64,000 nt of DNA from Gorsachius magnificus. Taxonomy: Eukaryota > Chordata > Aves > Pelecaniformes > Ardeidae. Within the stretch, counting starts at the first letter, position 1, and the number at the start of each line of letters is the position of its first letter. A program made the translations under genes and the position numbers. The notes below the pieces were generated by a model. That model was not told the origin of the DNA, did not search any database, and was given only the letters and a program-made list of their open reading frames with translations. This document shows, piece after piece, positions 12,901 to 25,400 of the stretch. The DNA is taken from NCBI GenBank assembly GCA_034008185.1, contig CM067084.1, forward strand, positions 3,429,385 to 3,493,384, read 5' to 3'.

Positions 12901-13163
12901 GGGTTCAGCACAGAGCAGTCTGTCACTTAGCTGCGGTCACCAAACGAGTCCTTGGCAAAACGGTGGGACACGACGGTTGTCGCGGACTGGGTAGGCTCGA
13001 CTCCTACGTCTTCATTCCAGTGCTTTCATTAACTTTACTCTCAGTCTATTTGCTATAAACAGTCACTATACAATAATACATGAATTATTTAAATACTGCA
13101 CACCCAAGCCAATTTTTTGGTACTACAGTGATTTCATGCTGTCATTTTACTTCTTTCTTGTAG
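9958..13163 (+). other. Rest of TIFA intron 1
   Basis: Runs from the minisatellite to the acceptor TTGTAG just before 13164. It holds a CR1 fragment near 12.63-12.83 kb. A 123-codon open frame at 10293-10664 has no recognised motif. Otherwise I see nothing assignable. Confidence 0.45.
12630..12830 (-). mobile_element. CR1 LINE 3' fragment
   Basis: Begins with the reverse complement of a CR1 3' end (CACAGAATCATAGAATCGTT, then GAGGTTGGAAAAGACCTC) and continues into typical CR1 3' sequence (GGCAGCCCCTTCCAGTGCTT). 5'-truncated, minus orientation, about 350 bases upstream of the TIFA coding exon. Confidence 0.85.
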
Positions 13164-13183
13164 TTCTGAGGACTCATTTCATC

Positions 13184-13747
13184 ATGACCTCTTTTGAAGA
13201 AGCTGAAACTGAAGAAACAGTAACGTGTCTCCACATGACCTTTTACCATCCTTGCCAAGATGACAAGATGATGTTTCGTTGCTTGGATTTCTGTAAGCGA
13301 GAACAGGTCAGGGCAGATGAAATGGCCAAGTTTGGCCGCGATTCTAACATCTGCCATTATAATTTAATGGACACTCGTGTTTCTCGCGTTCAGTTTTCAT
13401 TGCAGTTTTACAGAAAACTGAACAGCTCAGAGTTTTGTTTCGAGATAAAGAACATGAGCAAGAAAACAAAACTGATCGTGGACCAAACAGAACTGGGTTA
13501 CTTAAACAAAATTGACCTGCCGTGGAAGTGCATCATTTGTTTTGGGGACTACCAGATTTTAGCAGAGGTTCAAGAAGGGGAGTCCGTGGATTATTTTGAG
13601 ACTCACTTACACTTGGCTGAAGCGCCGATCTTACAAGAAAGATGCCTGCCATCGCTGCAACCTATACCGGAGAACGGCATTTCTTTGTTGTCGTTTCCTT
13701 CCCAAGGCAAAAGCCCCATAGAGATTGACGAAAATGAGTCCTGCTAG
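13184..13747 (+). CDS. TIFA: TIFA, FHA-domain adaptor of innate immunity
   Basis: Single coding exon of 187 residues, close to the human 184. TIFA is a cytosolic adaptor: ALPK1, activated by bacterial ADP-heptose, phosphorylates Thr9; the FHA domain binds that phosphothreonine, TIFA oligomerises, and the C-terminal motif recruits TRAF6 to activate NF-kB. Seen here: start MTSFEEAETEE with Thr9 in place; FHA core at residues 50-60 (FGRDSNICHY, Arg52 and Ser54) followed by VSRVQFSL and EIKNMSKKT; C-terminal PIEIDE at 178-183, matching the TRAF6-binding pattern Pro-x-Glu. The acceptor TTGTAG ends at 13163, leaving 20 bases of 5' UTR in this exon. An upstream in-frame methionine at 13136 lies in the intron and was not used. 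The gene is tail-to-tail with AP1AR, as in human. The frame is intact. Confidence 0.96.
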   Translation: MTSFEEAETEETVTCLHMTFYHPCQDDKMMFRCLDFCKREQVRADEMAKFGRDSNICHYNLMDTRVSRVQFSLQFYRKLNSSEFCFEIKNMSKKTKLIVDQTELGYLNKIDLPWKCIICFGDYQILAEVQEGESVDYFETHLHLAEAPILQERCLPSLQPIPENGISLLSFPSQGKSPIEIDENESC

Positions 13748-14366
13748 CAGGGAGAAGGAGGCTGGATCCGATTTTGATCATTTGAAACCTGCACAGCTTC
13801 TGAAATTGAAGGCTGTCATCTCAGTCCGCTGTTGTTGATGGTTCTCACTGCTGTGCATCAGTTGTCTGACTTGCTGTTTTCAGCGCAGGGGGACCAGAAC
13901 ATACTTTGTTCAACAGAAACAGATTCCTGCTGCTGTCTTTGTCAGGGCATACGTGCTCTCTGATCACCACTGTCTGCCACGTAAACGCGTGGGAGACAGA
14001 GGGACGCTCAAATCCACTGCAGCAGATTCAATTCAAGAACTGGGATCACGTGCCTTGAAGGTGTATTTAACAGACATTAGTACAGAGCGCCCAGAACAGC
14101 GCTGTAGCCCCAGCACTCGTTAGCTAAGTCGGGACGTACTGGCTCGCTGCATTTTTTATACTTCACGCTTTGCTTTTTGACATGAAATTCCAAACAGTAT
14201 TTTCAAGCCTAAGTTGTAACTTCCCAGATTTTGCAGCTTAGAAACGCTGTCAGCAGAGTCCTTTAAAGTTAATGTTTTTATTAATTGCAGTGAGATTTTT
14301 CTTCTACTTGTAAAATCAATTAAAATGTGTATTTTTCGCAAGTAACTACTTTTGCTCATGACTGTA

Positions 14367-14498
14367 AATAAACGTGCAGTCTCAGTGATCATGGTATGTA
14401 AGAATCCAGATAAGTTTTGTAATAAAAAGCATTTGGTTGCCTAGTAAGGATCTGTGGTCTTCTACAACTACAACCTGAAAGGACTTACAGCGAATAAA
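14367..14498 (+). terminator. TIFA: TIFA polyadenylation signals
   Basis: Three AATAAA hexamers at 14367-14372, 14421-14426 and 14493-14498, about 620-750 bases after the stop codon, in an AT-rich 3' UTR. Any of them could be used. Confidence 0.5.
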
Positions 14499-16734
14499 AT
14501 TATTTCCAGGACAATCCAGCTAAGAAATTTGCGCTGGCACTATTCTGGGCTTTCTAAAAGTGGCATTGCTCCAAGGTAAGAGTTGACTACAATACTTTCA
14601 CCAAGTTTTCTACCTCTACCCCTTCCCCCAAGCTCTCTTACAATTTTGTTTAAGTGTTTCTCAGGTTGTTTCAGTGGAAGCTGTTTCAGCAAAGTTTTCC
14701 TTTGCTAGGGGCTCAGCTTTTCATTGGCACTTATTTTTTTGGCAAGTATTTTAGTTTGCTTGAAAGAGACACTGGGAAGAATCAGAACAGAGCACACGTA
14801 AGAGTTGTCCATCTTATCATCCCTAAGCATTAGGATGCATTCAGCATTAGTCATTACAAGAAAACTAGAATTATACCTGAGGGGAAGACAGCTGAATTAC
14901 GCAACTTAACCTGAGATTAAGGCAAACAACCACAAGCGACAGAAAGTCCTGGGAGAGGCAATGAAACTCAAACACAGGCTTATGTAGGATTTGTCTGTTC
15001 ATCTCATCCTTGCCAAAAATACCTTGTTCTCTCTCATGTTTTCTACTCTTTGAGCCAGGCTCTGGTACTTAATTAACTCTTACAGTCTGTGGCCTAGATG
15101 TGCAATTCAGCCGCCATCTCGGCACAAACGCCTCCGCCGCACACCCAGCCCCTCAGCTTAACAAACCAAACCTGAGCAGGTATCACCGCGTCACCGGACA
15201 CGGTGCTACTGGTTCCCAGTTTCCAGTACTTGTTGGCTGCTCGGCTTTTACGTGCTTTTGAGCCAAGTCTTCCTCCTGTTTAATTAGATAGAGCGGCCAA
15301 TGCCTGCAAATGCAAGCTGTCTAGAGGAAGAGAGCGAGATGCAAATGCAGATGGAAACAAGCTCTTACACATAAAAGCTTTTACACAGTTACCAGCCTCT
15401 CCTATAAAATGCATGGAATTTCTTACGTTGGCTAATTTGGATCGTGTGCGAGGGAGGAGGGAGCGTTGGTTCTGCATTCCCAGTAAACAGCTCTCTTCCT
15501 ATTAGTGCTTTTACACGATTACGGATGCCAGCAAGTTCTTGGTTTATACTGGTTTGGGCATAAAACCAAGCTGCTGATCTTACCACTAAGCGGTATCGCT
15601 ACCCAATTTCTATTCACTGGCCCTGTCACGTAGGACATTAACCTACGGCACTGACCATATTAATGGCTTACATTTTTTGGGCTATTATCTAAAGAATAAG
15701 TGACAACCCCAACGTCAAATTGTCAAATGCAATATATAAAAGAGCAGCGTCTACAAACAGTACTTACCTAAGAAAAGTCTTCTGTCTGGTCTGCAGAGTG
15801 CGGCGTCTCAGTAGGTTTTTTTGTATTCACTCTGTACAGAGGGGCCCTACGGATATCCACACATTTAGAGCAGAGCATTCCTCAGGCACATCTCCAGGAA
15901 CCAGGAAAAAAACACCTTAGGAATGGAAAAAAAAAGCCTCCCAGTGGTTTAACGGTTTCCAAACACTAATAATTTTTACAACTATATTCACCTGGGGTAA
16001 GAATCAACCCCAAAATATGCGTTAAAAAAAATGGATCCTCTCTTAGGAGGATCCTATCACTGTGTTGATTTGACCAGCAGAAGAAGAATCGTTTCGGTAC
16101 AGGAATACCAGAATATATTTTGTTCACCAAAACCAGATTCCGCTCCTGCCTCCCCCCACCCCAAGGCTTCCGTTAAGCCATATACTGCTAACTTAAGCGC
16201 ACAAAATGCTACACACACAAAGGCAGCTAACGTTTTTTGTAAGTTTTTGCAAGTTTTTAGTTGGCTCAGCTATCCTAGTAGTCACAATCATGGAGAAAGA
16301 CAATGCTGAAACACGAATTTTAGGCTTAACCACGTAACTGAACAGACTGCCCAGATAGTCGCGTCAAACGGTTATTTGACAATGGCCCAACTTTAGCGCA
16401 GAAACATAACCAGTAGATGAACAACTTAATAAAACATTTCCCTGCAATTAAAAATAATAATTAAAACCACTGCACTTCCTACATACAGGCACAAGTCAAC
16501 TCAGACGGGCTCAGACGGACACGAAGGAACGCCACTCTCGCTACACAAGGAAGGTTCTCTTACCTTCCAAGCGTGAGGGTACAGCAGCTCGCTTCCGATA
16601 GAAGGGCTCCACGCTCCCCAAGTCCTCCGCTATCGCAGCTTGTTTGAACCTCCCTTCCAAAGCAATAGGTCTCTAGAGCAGATGCTGTGGAATTCAGTGG
16701 TTAAAAGACACAGCTAGGTTGTTTTAGGTTGGGG

Positions 16735-16802
16735 TTTTGGTTTGGGGTTTTTTTGTTTGGTTTTTTTTTGTTTGATATTTTTTTTTTTTAAAAAAAACCC
16801 CA
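16735..16802. repeat. T-rich then A-rich simple sequence
   Basis: GGTTTGGGG and TTTGTTTGG units pass into a T run and then an A run ending AAACCCCACCC. Low complexity only. Confidence 0.6.
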
Positions 16803-17307
16803 CCCTTCCTCAGTTTGCTGACGCATTGCTAATTTGGGGTAACGTGTTAACGATTCCTCTTCACACACTGCTTTCACCCTGCATGATGTGGCAGCCACAA
16901 AACCAGCAACAGATAAACCATTGCCAAACGTCAAGACCCGACTGAAAATTTTAACGGCGTTCACGTTTGTACAGACACGCATTTTACAGTACCATTGAAT
17001 CGTTTAACATCGGCTGTTCATAAAATCTTTCAGTTTCTTAAATTGCCACAGATCTTGACCATAATTTCTGAAGTCACTCAGTGCGGTGCACTGAAGAGCT
17101 GAATGCTATTAACAGCAGCTATGGAACATGCCCATCATGGTAAGAGCCTTTGGCTGCAGCCAGCTTCCTTTTTCCCAAGTGCTCGTTTATTCTACAAGCA
17201 GGACTACCCGCTAGTTTCCTTCCTCAGAGCACAGTCAGGACCAATTAACCTCATATTCACCGGTCAGGAAAAGCAGTGACCACTGCAGAGTAAGTTACAG
17301 TTTCAGC

Positions 17308-17345
17308 AGGTAAAAAAAAAAAAAAAAAACAAAAAAAACCAAAAA
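17308..17345. repeat. A-rich tract
   Basis: A run of A followed by AAAACC-type units; low complexity. Confidence 0.6.
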
Positions 17346-17797
17346 ACCACAAAACACCCAAACATGTTATTTACATGTTGAGAAAGTTCTTCGTTTCCAT
17401 AGGAATATCTTATACAAATAAACGTTTGGGAGAAGTTACACAGTAGTAGCTTATGCCCAACCAAAAATATACATTTGAAGTGTACAAATTCTTAAAGCTT
17501 ATTACAGGCATTGCAAATGTAGATAAACTCATTAAAACATTTTCAGTGACATAGCTACAATTTAAATTAAGAAGTGGAATGTCATCAACAAGATGTCTCT
17601 GTTCATTAGTGTTGATATTTGTACATATTTAATCCCAGTGTGCGGTATTTCTGTTCAAGTTACCACAAAGAGGACCACACTGGAGTGACCCTCATGTTCT
17701 ACATAGGCTCAGATGATCTAAAACAGTGACACAACTTTCACCAACAAATTCAGTTCTTCTGATGATGCAGATTTAGTACTTAACGCAGCGCATTGGT

Positions 17798-17803
17798 TTT
17801 ATT
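17798..17803 (-). terminator. AP1AR: Candidate AP1AR polyadenylation signal
   Basis: TTTATT on plus reads AATAAA on minus, about 1.4 kb past the AP1AR stop codon. A second candidate is at 17186-17191. No cleavage evidence can be read from sequence. Confidence 0.35.
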
Positions 17804-18158
17804 CCACAGCCGTGAAGTTAAACCCCGTCCCCCCCCTTTTTTTTTTTTTTTTTTCTTTTTTCCAGGGAAAAACAAGACAGCTACACGAAATCACAGTAGG
17901 GTAGAATGGCTTTACTGAAACTTTGGGGAAAGCTTGAGATCTACAAGTGTTTTGCATGTTCTCTTCAGTGAGCTTTTTTTTCTTTTTTAAAAAGGTATAA
18001 CTTACATTAAATATCGGGGGAGACCACACAAGACGTTACACCCCATTTGCTGGACGCCTCCTTGAATTTCAGTCCATAGTAGCAGTATTAACCCTCCAGT
18101 TTAGCGGCACAGGAAAGCTAGAGCCACTTAAAACATACAAGTTAGTAACTTCAGCTTT

Positions 18159-18175
18159 CCCCCCCCCCCCCCCCC
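18159..18175. repeat. Poly-C run
   Basis: Seventeen C in a row (poly-G on the AP1AR sense strand) inside the presumed AP1AR 3' UTR. Length is likely to vary or to be misread. Confidence 0.8.
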
Positions 18176-19180
18176 TTTTAAGTCCAGATATAGGAATTCA
18201 GTCTTTCGGCTCTTGTTCTTCCCACCCCAGCAGCAAAGCAATCATCCCTCCCCCAGTTTGCTCAGAGAATGTTGCTTTTCAAGAGTTGTTCCAGGTGAGC
18301 TGAATTACAAATTTTTCCACAACTAAAGAAGTTTAAGGACCATGTAGTAACAGATGTTGGTCTGTTCAGGTGGGGGGGGGAGGGGATAGGAAAAATCAAG
18401 ACTTTGGTCCTCCCACTTCTCCACTAGATACTGGTTAAAGTTTCCAGCTGGACACAAAGAATTTCTACTGTTGCTTTTCTATCTAGCACACACTCACTAA
18501 GTCTGGCATATTATACAATATCTTACCTAACCTGATGATTCACACTACGTTTACTGAGGTTACCTGTGCTTAGCGTAAAGTAATAAAAAAAATAAAATAA
18601 AATAAATGGAAGGAGGACAACACAAGGCCAAGGAAGACTATAAGCTAGACAGGGAACAACTGCAGTTTACTATGTGTGAAGTCTGTTTTGTGGCTGGCTA
18701 AGTACACCCTCTAAACAGCTGAAGAACAAGTCAAAAAACACATGTTGGAAATGAGAATTTTTTAAAATTATCTTTCTATATTCGAGTATTAGATAAATTA
18801 TATAAGACTGTTTCCGAGATAAGCGTTAGGCCGATGATGGATTTTAAAAACAAAATCAGTAGAAACATCATCCAGAAAAAAAGGCTAGTTAAAATATAGA
18901 CATGTCAAGCTATGAAGCTTAAATTAGTGCAGATAATTTTATATTAAATCCAGATACCCAGAAATATACACATTAGATTCATCCCAGTTTTCATAAAAGT
19001 TTAGAAGGTAGATGATAAAATTGCACTTAATTCTGAATTAATTCAGATAGCAAGTCATTCCCATTCCTTGCTGATCAATTTATAAGAAAAAGGGAACCGT
19101 GTTATAAAAGAGCAAATCGGTTTTGTACATTCTATTTCACCTCTCAACATTTGGTCATAAACAAGTGCCACGCAGTTTCA

Positions 19181-19446
19181 CTATCTGTCTTGATGATCAG
19201 AATCAGATATCCTTACATCTGATGCAGACAAATCTAACACAGGATTCACAAATCCGGCGTATTCGGAATTGCCATTGTCATCCATTTCAGCGCTAACAAA
19301 GTCATTCTCCCACTCCAAGCCATTAGAATCGTCGGAGGCTGAAGCTGGATTGCTTCCTGTCTTCTTGCTATTAAATTTCAGTGCCGCCCGGAGTATATCT
19401 TCTTCTGTTTTGGAGCGTTCTCTCATTGGAATCATTCTGTTCATGC
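19181..19446 (-). CDS. AP1AR: AP1AR last coding exon
   Basis: Acceptor CGCAG; encodes [20 protein letters not shown], the [13 protein letters not shown] motif and ends SDSDHQDR with stop at 19181-19183. Very close to the human C-terminus. Confidence 0.96.
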
Positions 19447-22400
19447 CTGCGATTTAAGATACGTTTATGAGAAATACATCACTGTGAGGGAAGTACCTTT
19501 ACGTTTGCATTAGAACATCAGAAGCCACAACAAGACTCCTTTAGAGATCCAGACTCGCGTAATTTCACTCCTGAGCATCACTGTGTTTTTTCTGGTGGTG
19601 GCGGTCACATTAAATCCATCATTCGCAGTCAGTTTTGGCCCGAATGAATACAACACGGGCAGTGACGTTGTTTTACAGAGTTCTAGGGACGACAGACGAC
19701 ACAGTAAAACTACTCGCTCATGGGCACGTAAATATTAGAAGATTGTTCGTACCGTGCCATTTCCAGAAAAATCTAAGTGTCTGGGGAATCCTGTAATAAT
19801 CCTGTAAATTACCGAACAACTGACAAAACGTCACATCACGTGACGCATTTTAAACAACAGCTAAAATTTAGATGGATATTGGGTGTGTTTGTCTAGGAAA
19901 GGCCTTCAGTTTGTGTTAAAAGGTGTATTTATTTTCACACAAAAAAGGCAAAACATTGGTCAGAAGACTGCACAAAGACATCAGAGATGCTATTTATTTT
20001 GTCAGTAATTACAGACTTTCTCATGGTGCATCAAAACCCTCCCAATACCACTGGAAAGAGGGGAGGATTTAAAATACTCTCTCTTCTTACTCACTGGACT
20101 CCTCAGACATTCCTAAATCAACTCCCCTTTTAAATTTGGAGTAACTATTTAAGTAATTAATTATAATTTAAAAGTTACATATTGCAAGTGAAATATACAA
20201 CTTCGGGGCGGTGGGGGGAGAGTGGGAGGAAGCCACAGAAAAGAAAATAAATCTCAGAGGTAAATTTTTCCATTCAGACTGATAGATTTTATGTTAATGT
20301 TTCAGGGGTCTTCCAAAACCTCAATCCCATTTCAGTACTACCATCACATAATGATTATACACCTCCATTAGCAGTACATAGTCACGCCTAGTTCAGGATC
20401 TAGGCATTCCCGGTGAAGAACCTCTTCATCTGGCAACTTTTCAGTCAAGCAACGTCATCTCTTGTTACTATTCATAGTTGTTGGGTTTTTTTAAAGGCTA
20501 GTACCTTTTCAAAACACTGGTTCTAGTTAAGAACTTTGTGTTCAGCCCCCGTACAACTTGGTCTACTAAGAGTAAATGTGTGACTAGACCATAAATGAAT
20601 ACCCCAGATCACTAAACCCACACACACTTACTTTGTTGGGACTTGTTCAGTCTCCATGGTAGATTTTGCCAGCACGCACAATAACTAAACCTCGAGCAAG
20701 CAGTCAGCCCTTCAGGGAGATGGTTTTAATTCACTTCAGTTGGGCCAGATCTACCAAGAATGTGCTGAAAACTACTCAATGTCCTTGCAGTATCGACAAG
20801 TCCTTCTTTCAGATGACCGCATTCCTTCCTTTGCAGCCATAAAACCAAGTAACTTTCTGAAGCGCAAGCTACCTTCCATAGGTTACCTGACCATCTCTTC
20901 CGCTCAATATTTGAGGTTACTACAGAGAAGAGATACACTGCCATCACAAAGACCAACTCTTAAAAATTATTCCCCTTTGCAGAGCAGAGCCTAGTAGGAA
21001 TCAGAAACAGAACTATGCAGTAACTTTGGTTGTAGGCAGTTTTTGGCGCTTCTCAGCACTCACCATCTAGTTACCTCAAAATCAGAGGAATACTTAAGGG
21101 AATACTAAGATGAATACTAAGTCAATGTGACAGTGATAAGACAAGAACAAATAGCAAACATAACAGTTTGTTAATTATAGACACAGAATTAAATTTCCCA
21201 ACAACAAGGATAATACAAGCCCATAAACAACAAGACACTCAGTCAAATGAGCAAGATAAATTGTACGCAGTATGCCTGGTAAAGACTAAAAATCTTGGTT
21301 TCATCTGTTTTTCAATAGTTATTTAGAAAGACATTACATTAAGCTAACACGTAAGAGTGGGAGGACAACTCAATCTGTAAAAAAGCCAGGAATGCAATTT
21401 TCCCATTTCTTAAGCACGGCGTAGAATGCAGAGTTCCCAGAACACTCCCTCTGCGCATTAATCTCAATGTAAAATCCAGCGTACTTGAACATACATGATC
21501 CTGCCTTACCATCAGCTCCTCTAGAATGCTAAATAGCTCTTGCACACATGAGCTAAAAAAGATGCTGGGTATTTCTGGATCAATCTGTGAAAGTTTAGTC
21601 TTTCAAAACAGGTTTCTGAATGAGACATTTCAGTGCACTTGAGAGCGCTGAACATTTAAACTACACAGATTGTCGAAAAACAGTCTATTAAAGAAAAAAA
21701 AATGCTATGCATGGGCTAAAGGAAATCCTAGCTTATTTTGGGTCAGCTTTTTAAGCTTCAAGGTCTCAAAACTCTGGATTAACTTTGAAACAAAGACAAG
21801 ATCTTTTGCAGATTTACTAAAGAGAACGGAAAAGTTCCGTAACGAACAGCAGCAGTTAGGACAGTTGGGATACTCACCTGGAAGGCAGACCTAATTTTCC
21901 AGTAGAATTTACAATAAAAAGTAATCAGGGGCTAAAGAAACAACGCTTCCCAAAATACTTCCATCAGGGACTCCTGACAAACTTCCACATCTTAAAGCAA
22001 AGAACAAGCTGTTCCTTTTGCTACGGGCTCACAAGAGGGCAGCATTTCTTTACTATTAGTTTTGTTGTGAGCTTACAAGTCAGTTCCACAAAATGCAGGA
22101 AACAACATTTACTGAAGGATCCAAAGACATTAATTCATTTATTAGGCAGATAACAACATTTACCAAAATAAGCAATTTTGTAGGTAAAAATAATTTACAG
22201 TTTAATCATTACGCACTTGACAGAAATTCCATCAGAATTCAGTTTTAAATCACCTTTCCTTTTGGAAACAAGAAATTTACTATCACCAGAGTTTAAACTT
22301 TCAGTGTCTTTAGCTTGTAAGGTCAGAATGAAACTGAATGACAGAATAAATACCTTCTTCATCTTCCCACTCTAAATCTAACGAAGTGCTGTCATCATTT

Positions 22401-25400
22401 CCACTCGTCGATTTTGTTTTGGTCATTAAGTCACAACTGCTCTCTGTGTTGGGCGTCAGCACTGTAGCATCAGACGAAAGTCCTATATAAAAAAAAAAAC
22501 CAACATTTTAAATTCTGAAACATACTTGAATTTGAAGATCCATATGGAAAACTACACTTCCAAAGAAAGTTTTTATTGTGCTTTGTGGCCTTTAAACTTC
22601 AGGAACATTTGGAAAAGCACTTCAATCCATTACTTCAAAGAGCATACAGTAGCTTTTTAACAGCCAATATCACTAAAATGATAGTACAAGACGACATTCA
22701 ATAATACTGTCTAACTACAACTACAGAGGAATTTAGTAAACTGTAGGCTGGACTTGTGTGAAGACTTGCAAAAAAAACAAAACAAAAAAAAAGCATGCCA
22801 CCACAAAAACCAACCCTCCCCCCCCAAAAAAAAAACCCAACTACAGGCAGTCTTTCCCAAGAATCACCATGAGTCCTCCAACTTCTTAGTGACTATCACA
22901 TACTGTCATCAAAACTTGTGGATATGAGTTTATAAAACTGTTTTCCTCTAAACTGTTGGTGGAATTTTTAAACGTAGGCAGCCAAATCCTCTCTTGTGCT
23001 TCATTAGAAAAAAATTAACCATTAGTACAATTCTAATTATTTTGCTACGAGATGATTAAAAAAGCTATGCACACGCATTTGCATCTTTAATACACAGATC
23101 GGTTTTAAAAGAAAAGTTCACTGCATGGCTATTGCCTCCCCAAAGATGGTTAGAAAGCCTTGGTAAAATCAAATCCATGCACATAACTTGTTTGCTTACA
23201 GAACTTGTTTTTGGGAACTGGAATGGCTGTAGCAGAAGTTGTGCATGCTGTGTTTTTTCGAATACCTGAAGCATCAGGGATTACAGAGGAAAAGATGTTT
23301 TATCAGATTTTTTTTTTATACAGATAGATATACACACATTTCATATATATGTATGTGTGTATATATATATAATGTTCATCTAGAAGAAGAAATAGCACTC
23401 TGCTCCTCAGAGTCACTTAACATTTAAAGACATACATGAGAAAAGGAAGACTTACTACTACTTCGAAAAGCTTCGTACTGGAATTTTGTATTTCTTAAGA
23501 AAGAATCAAGATCTTCCTCTGCCACAGAGCTGCAAGAACAACGCACATATTGGTTTTAGCTTTAAAAACCTCTAAGGATGCCGTAAAAGACAGGTTAATC
23601 CACATGCCCCACAGTTCTATGCTACAAAGCACGTACGCTTTTAACTACAATCTTTATAAAATGGTTTACAAAATGCCCTTCCATTCCTACTCATCACATC
23701 CTCTCCCAGTCTGAGCTTCTCAATTTTTAGTAGTATTTTCATTTAAAAATGAATTAAATTCCGTCACAAAACAACTCTTCCCCCTCATCCTTTGGCACTT
23801 TAGATAATGCCTCCTTAATTTTCAATTCCTGTTTTAAATAATTAGTTCAGATCCTGTTACTGCAGTCCTATGTTTCTAAAAATCTGGCTCGTTCCTACTC
23901 ATACCATGAGCCTCAGTTTTCACAGCGCCTTTTCTAACTGTGCTTCCCTAACTGACAATCCCTCCTATCCACCCCCCTCCTCTTCCATTCAAAAAAAAGG
24001 TGTTTGATTTTAGAGGTTTTTTAAACTCAAATACTGTTCCACAGTAAATTTCTTTGGAGGTTTTTATGCGAGTGGATTGTTTGGGGTTTTTTTTTCCCTC
24101 CAGTACTAAACACAGAAGGTGTGAGTGAAGAGAATTAAACAAATAACATGAATAAAGAAACAGGCAGGCTATATAAACTATACAATTCCTCATTTGATGA
24201 ATGTGTATTTTGATTGGGCATTTCAAACAGGGTTCCAAATAATACAAGTATTTTTATATTAACCAAGATTTTACATATAAACACCTTTTTCATAGAAAAC
24301 ACTAGATTTTGTGCATGTATAGATATATAAGTAGCTGAGAGTACGTTTAATTTTGTATGCATCAATCTAATAAGTACAGTAAAAACCAGAATGAATGCAA
24401 TATACCCTCTAATTTTGCAGATTAATGGTAACCACTTTGCATTCAATAATTATTTGGTGTGAAAAAACTGAATAATGAAAACAACTCTGACTTAGAAAAG
24501 CTGTGCATGCGAGGTTTGAAAGACATGAGGATTTTTGGGGGGGGGGGTGAGGGGAAAAAACGAGGAACAGGAGTAAAAAGTCATGGTTCTCAATTATAAT
24601 TAATAAAATTTTATATCTTACCTCTGATATTCTCCATTATTAACAGCATGCGCTCTGTGTGTTATTCTTTGCTGTCTACGTTGCTATCGAAAGAAGTAAA
24701 TTGTTGAAAAAGCTGAATGCAATCATTCAGAGTGACACACTCAATACACTAAGCATTCCCTTAACCACACCATTAGAAGAAGCACTGTCCCTGTCCTTGG
24801 AGCAAACTAAATACAACTCAGGAAAAGACTGACTTTCATTCAAATAAAGATCAAATTTTATGATACTGAAGGGACCGTTGCATGCAAGTGGTATTGGTTT
24901 TGATCTCTGAAGTCTCTCCATTTAAAGGAAGGTAGCTGCGTGAATAGAGCGCTCAACATTTTAGCCTATTTCATGCACCAAAAAGAAAAAAAAGCAGCGC
25001 AACAATTTGTCTACAAACATGTGAACACCACCTCATTCAAGACTCCTCTATCACCACGGGTACTTTCAAAGCACAACTATCACCTGCGTTACATTTCATT
25101 TGTTTTGCTCTGCGCGCAAGAACAGCCAGCCTACCATTCAGAAAGCAAGTTGTCCTACAGCTCCTTTTATCCCCATACAAAGCAATACTGCCATCTCCTC
25201 TGGCTGTCTGCATCAGCACTAAGTGATTCGTTTACATTAATAAAAGCTTTGTTGCCTTGCTGGGCCAAAACTATTAATACCTCTGTGCTCTTAAGGTAAA
25301 AAGCTTTCATGGTATCCCTAGGCAAAAACAGGATGAAAAATGCAAGGCACAAGCCATAAATGCACTTCTTTCATAGCTACAAGAGGAACAACAGATGTCA

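Larger units (their letters stand above)
14520..17790. other. Interval between the TIFA and AP1AR 3' ends
   Basis: No gene recognised. Contains AT-rich simple sequence (16735-16802, 17308-17345), a small perfect hairpin at 16033-16054, and short open frames on both strands without motifs. Part of the right side may be AP1AR 3' UTR if a distal polyadenylation site is used. Confidence 0.4.

Noticed and set aside
13136..13183. Upstream in-frame methionine extending TIFA by 16 residues
   Set aside because: It is upstream of the splice acceptor at 13161-13163 and the extension is not part of the TIFA family.
24940..25299. 119-codon plus frame in the AP1AR region
   Set aside because: Antisense within an intron, no recognised domain, and not supported by splice sites.
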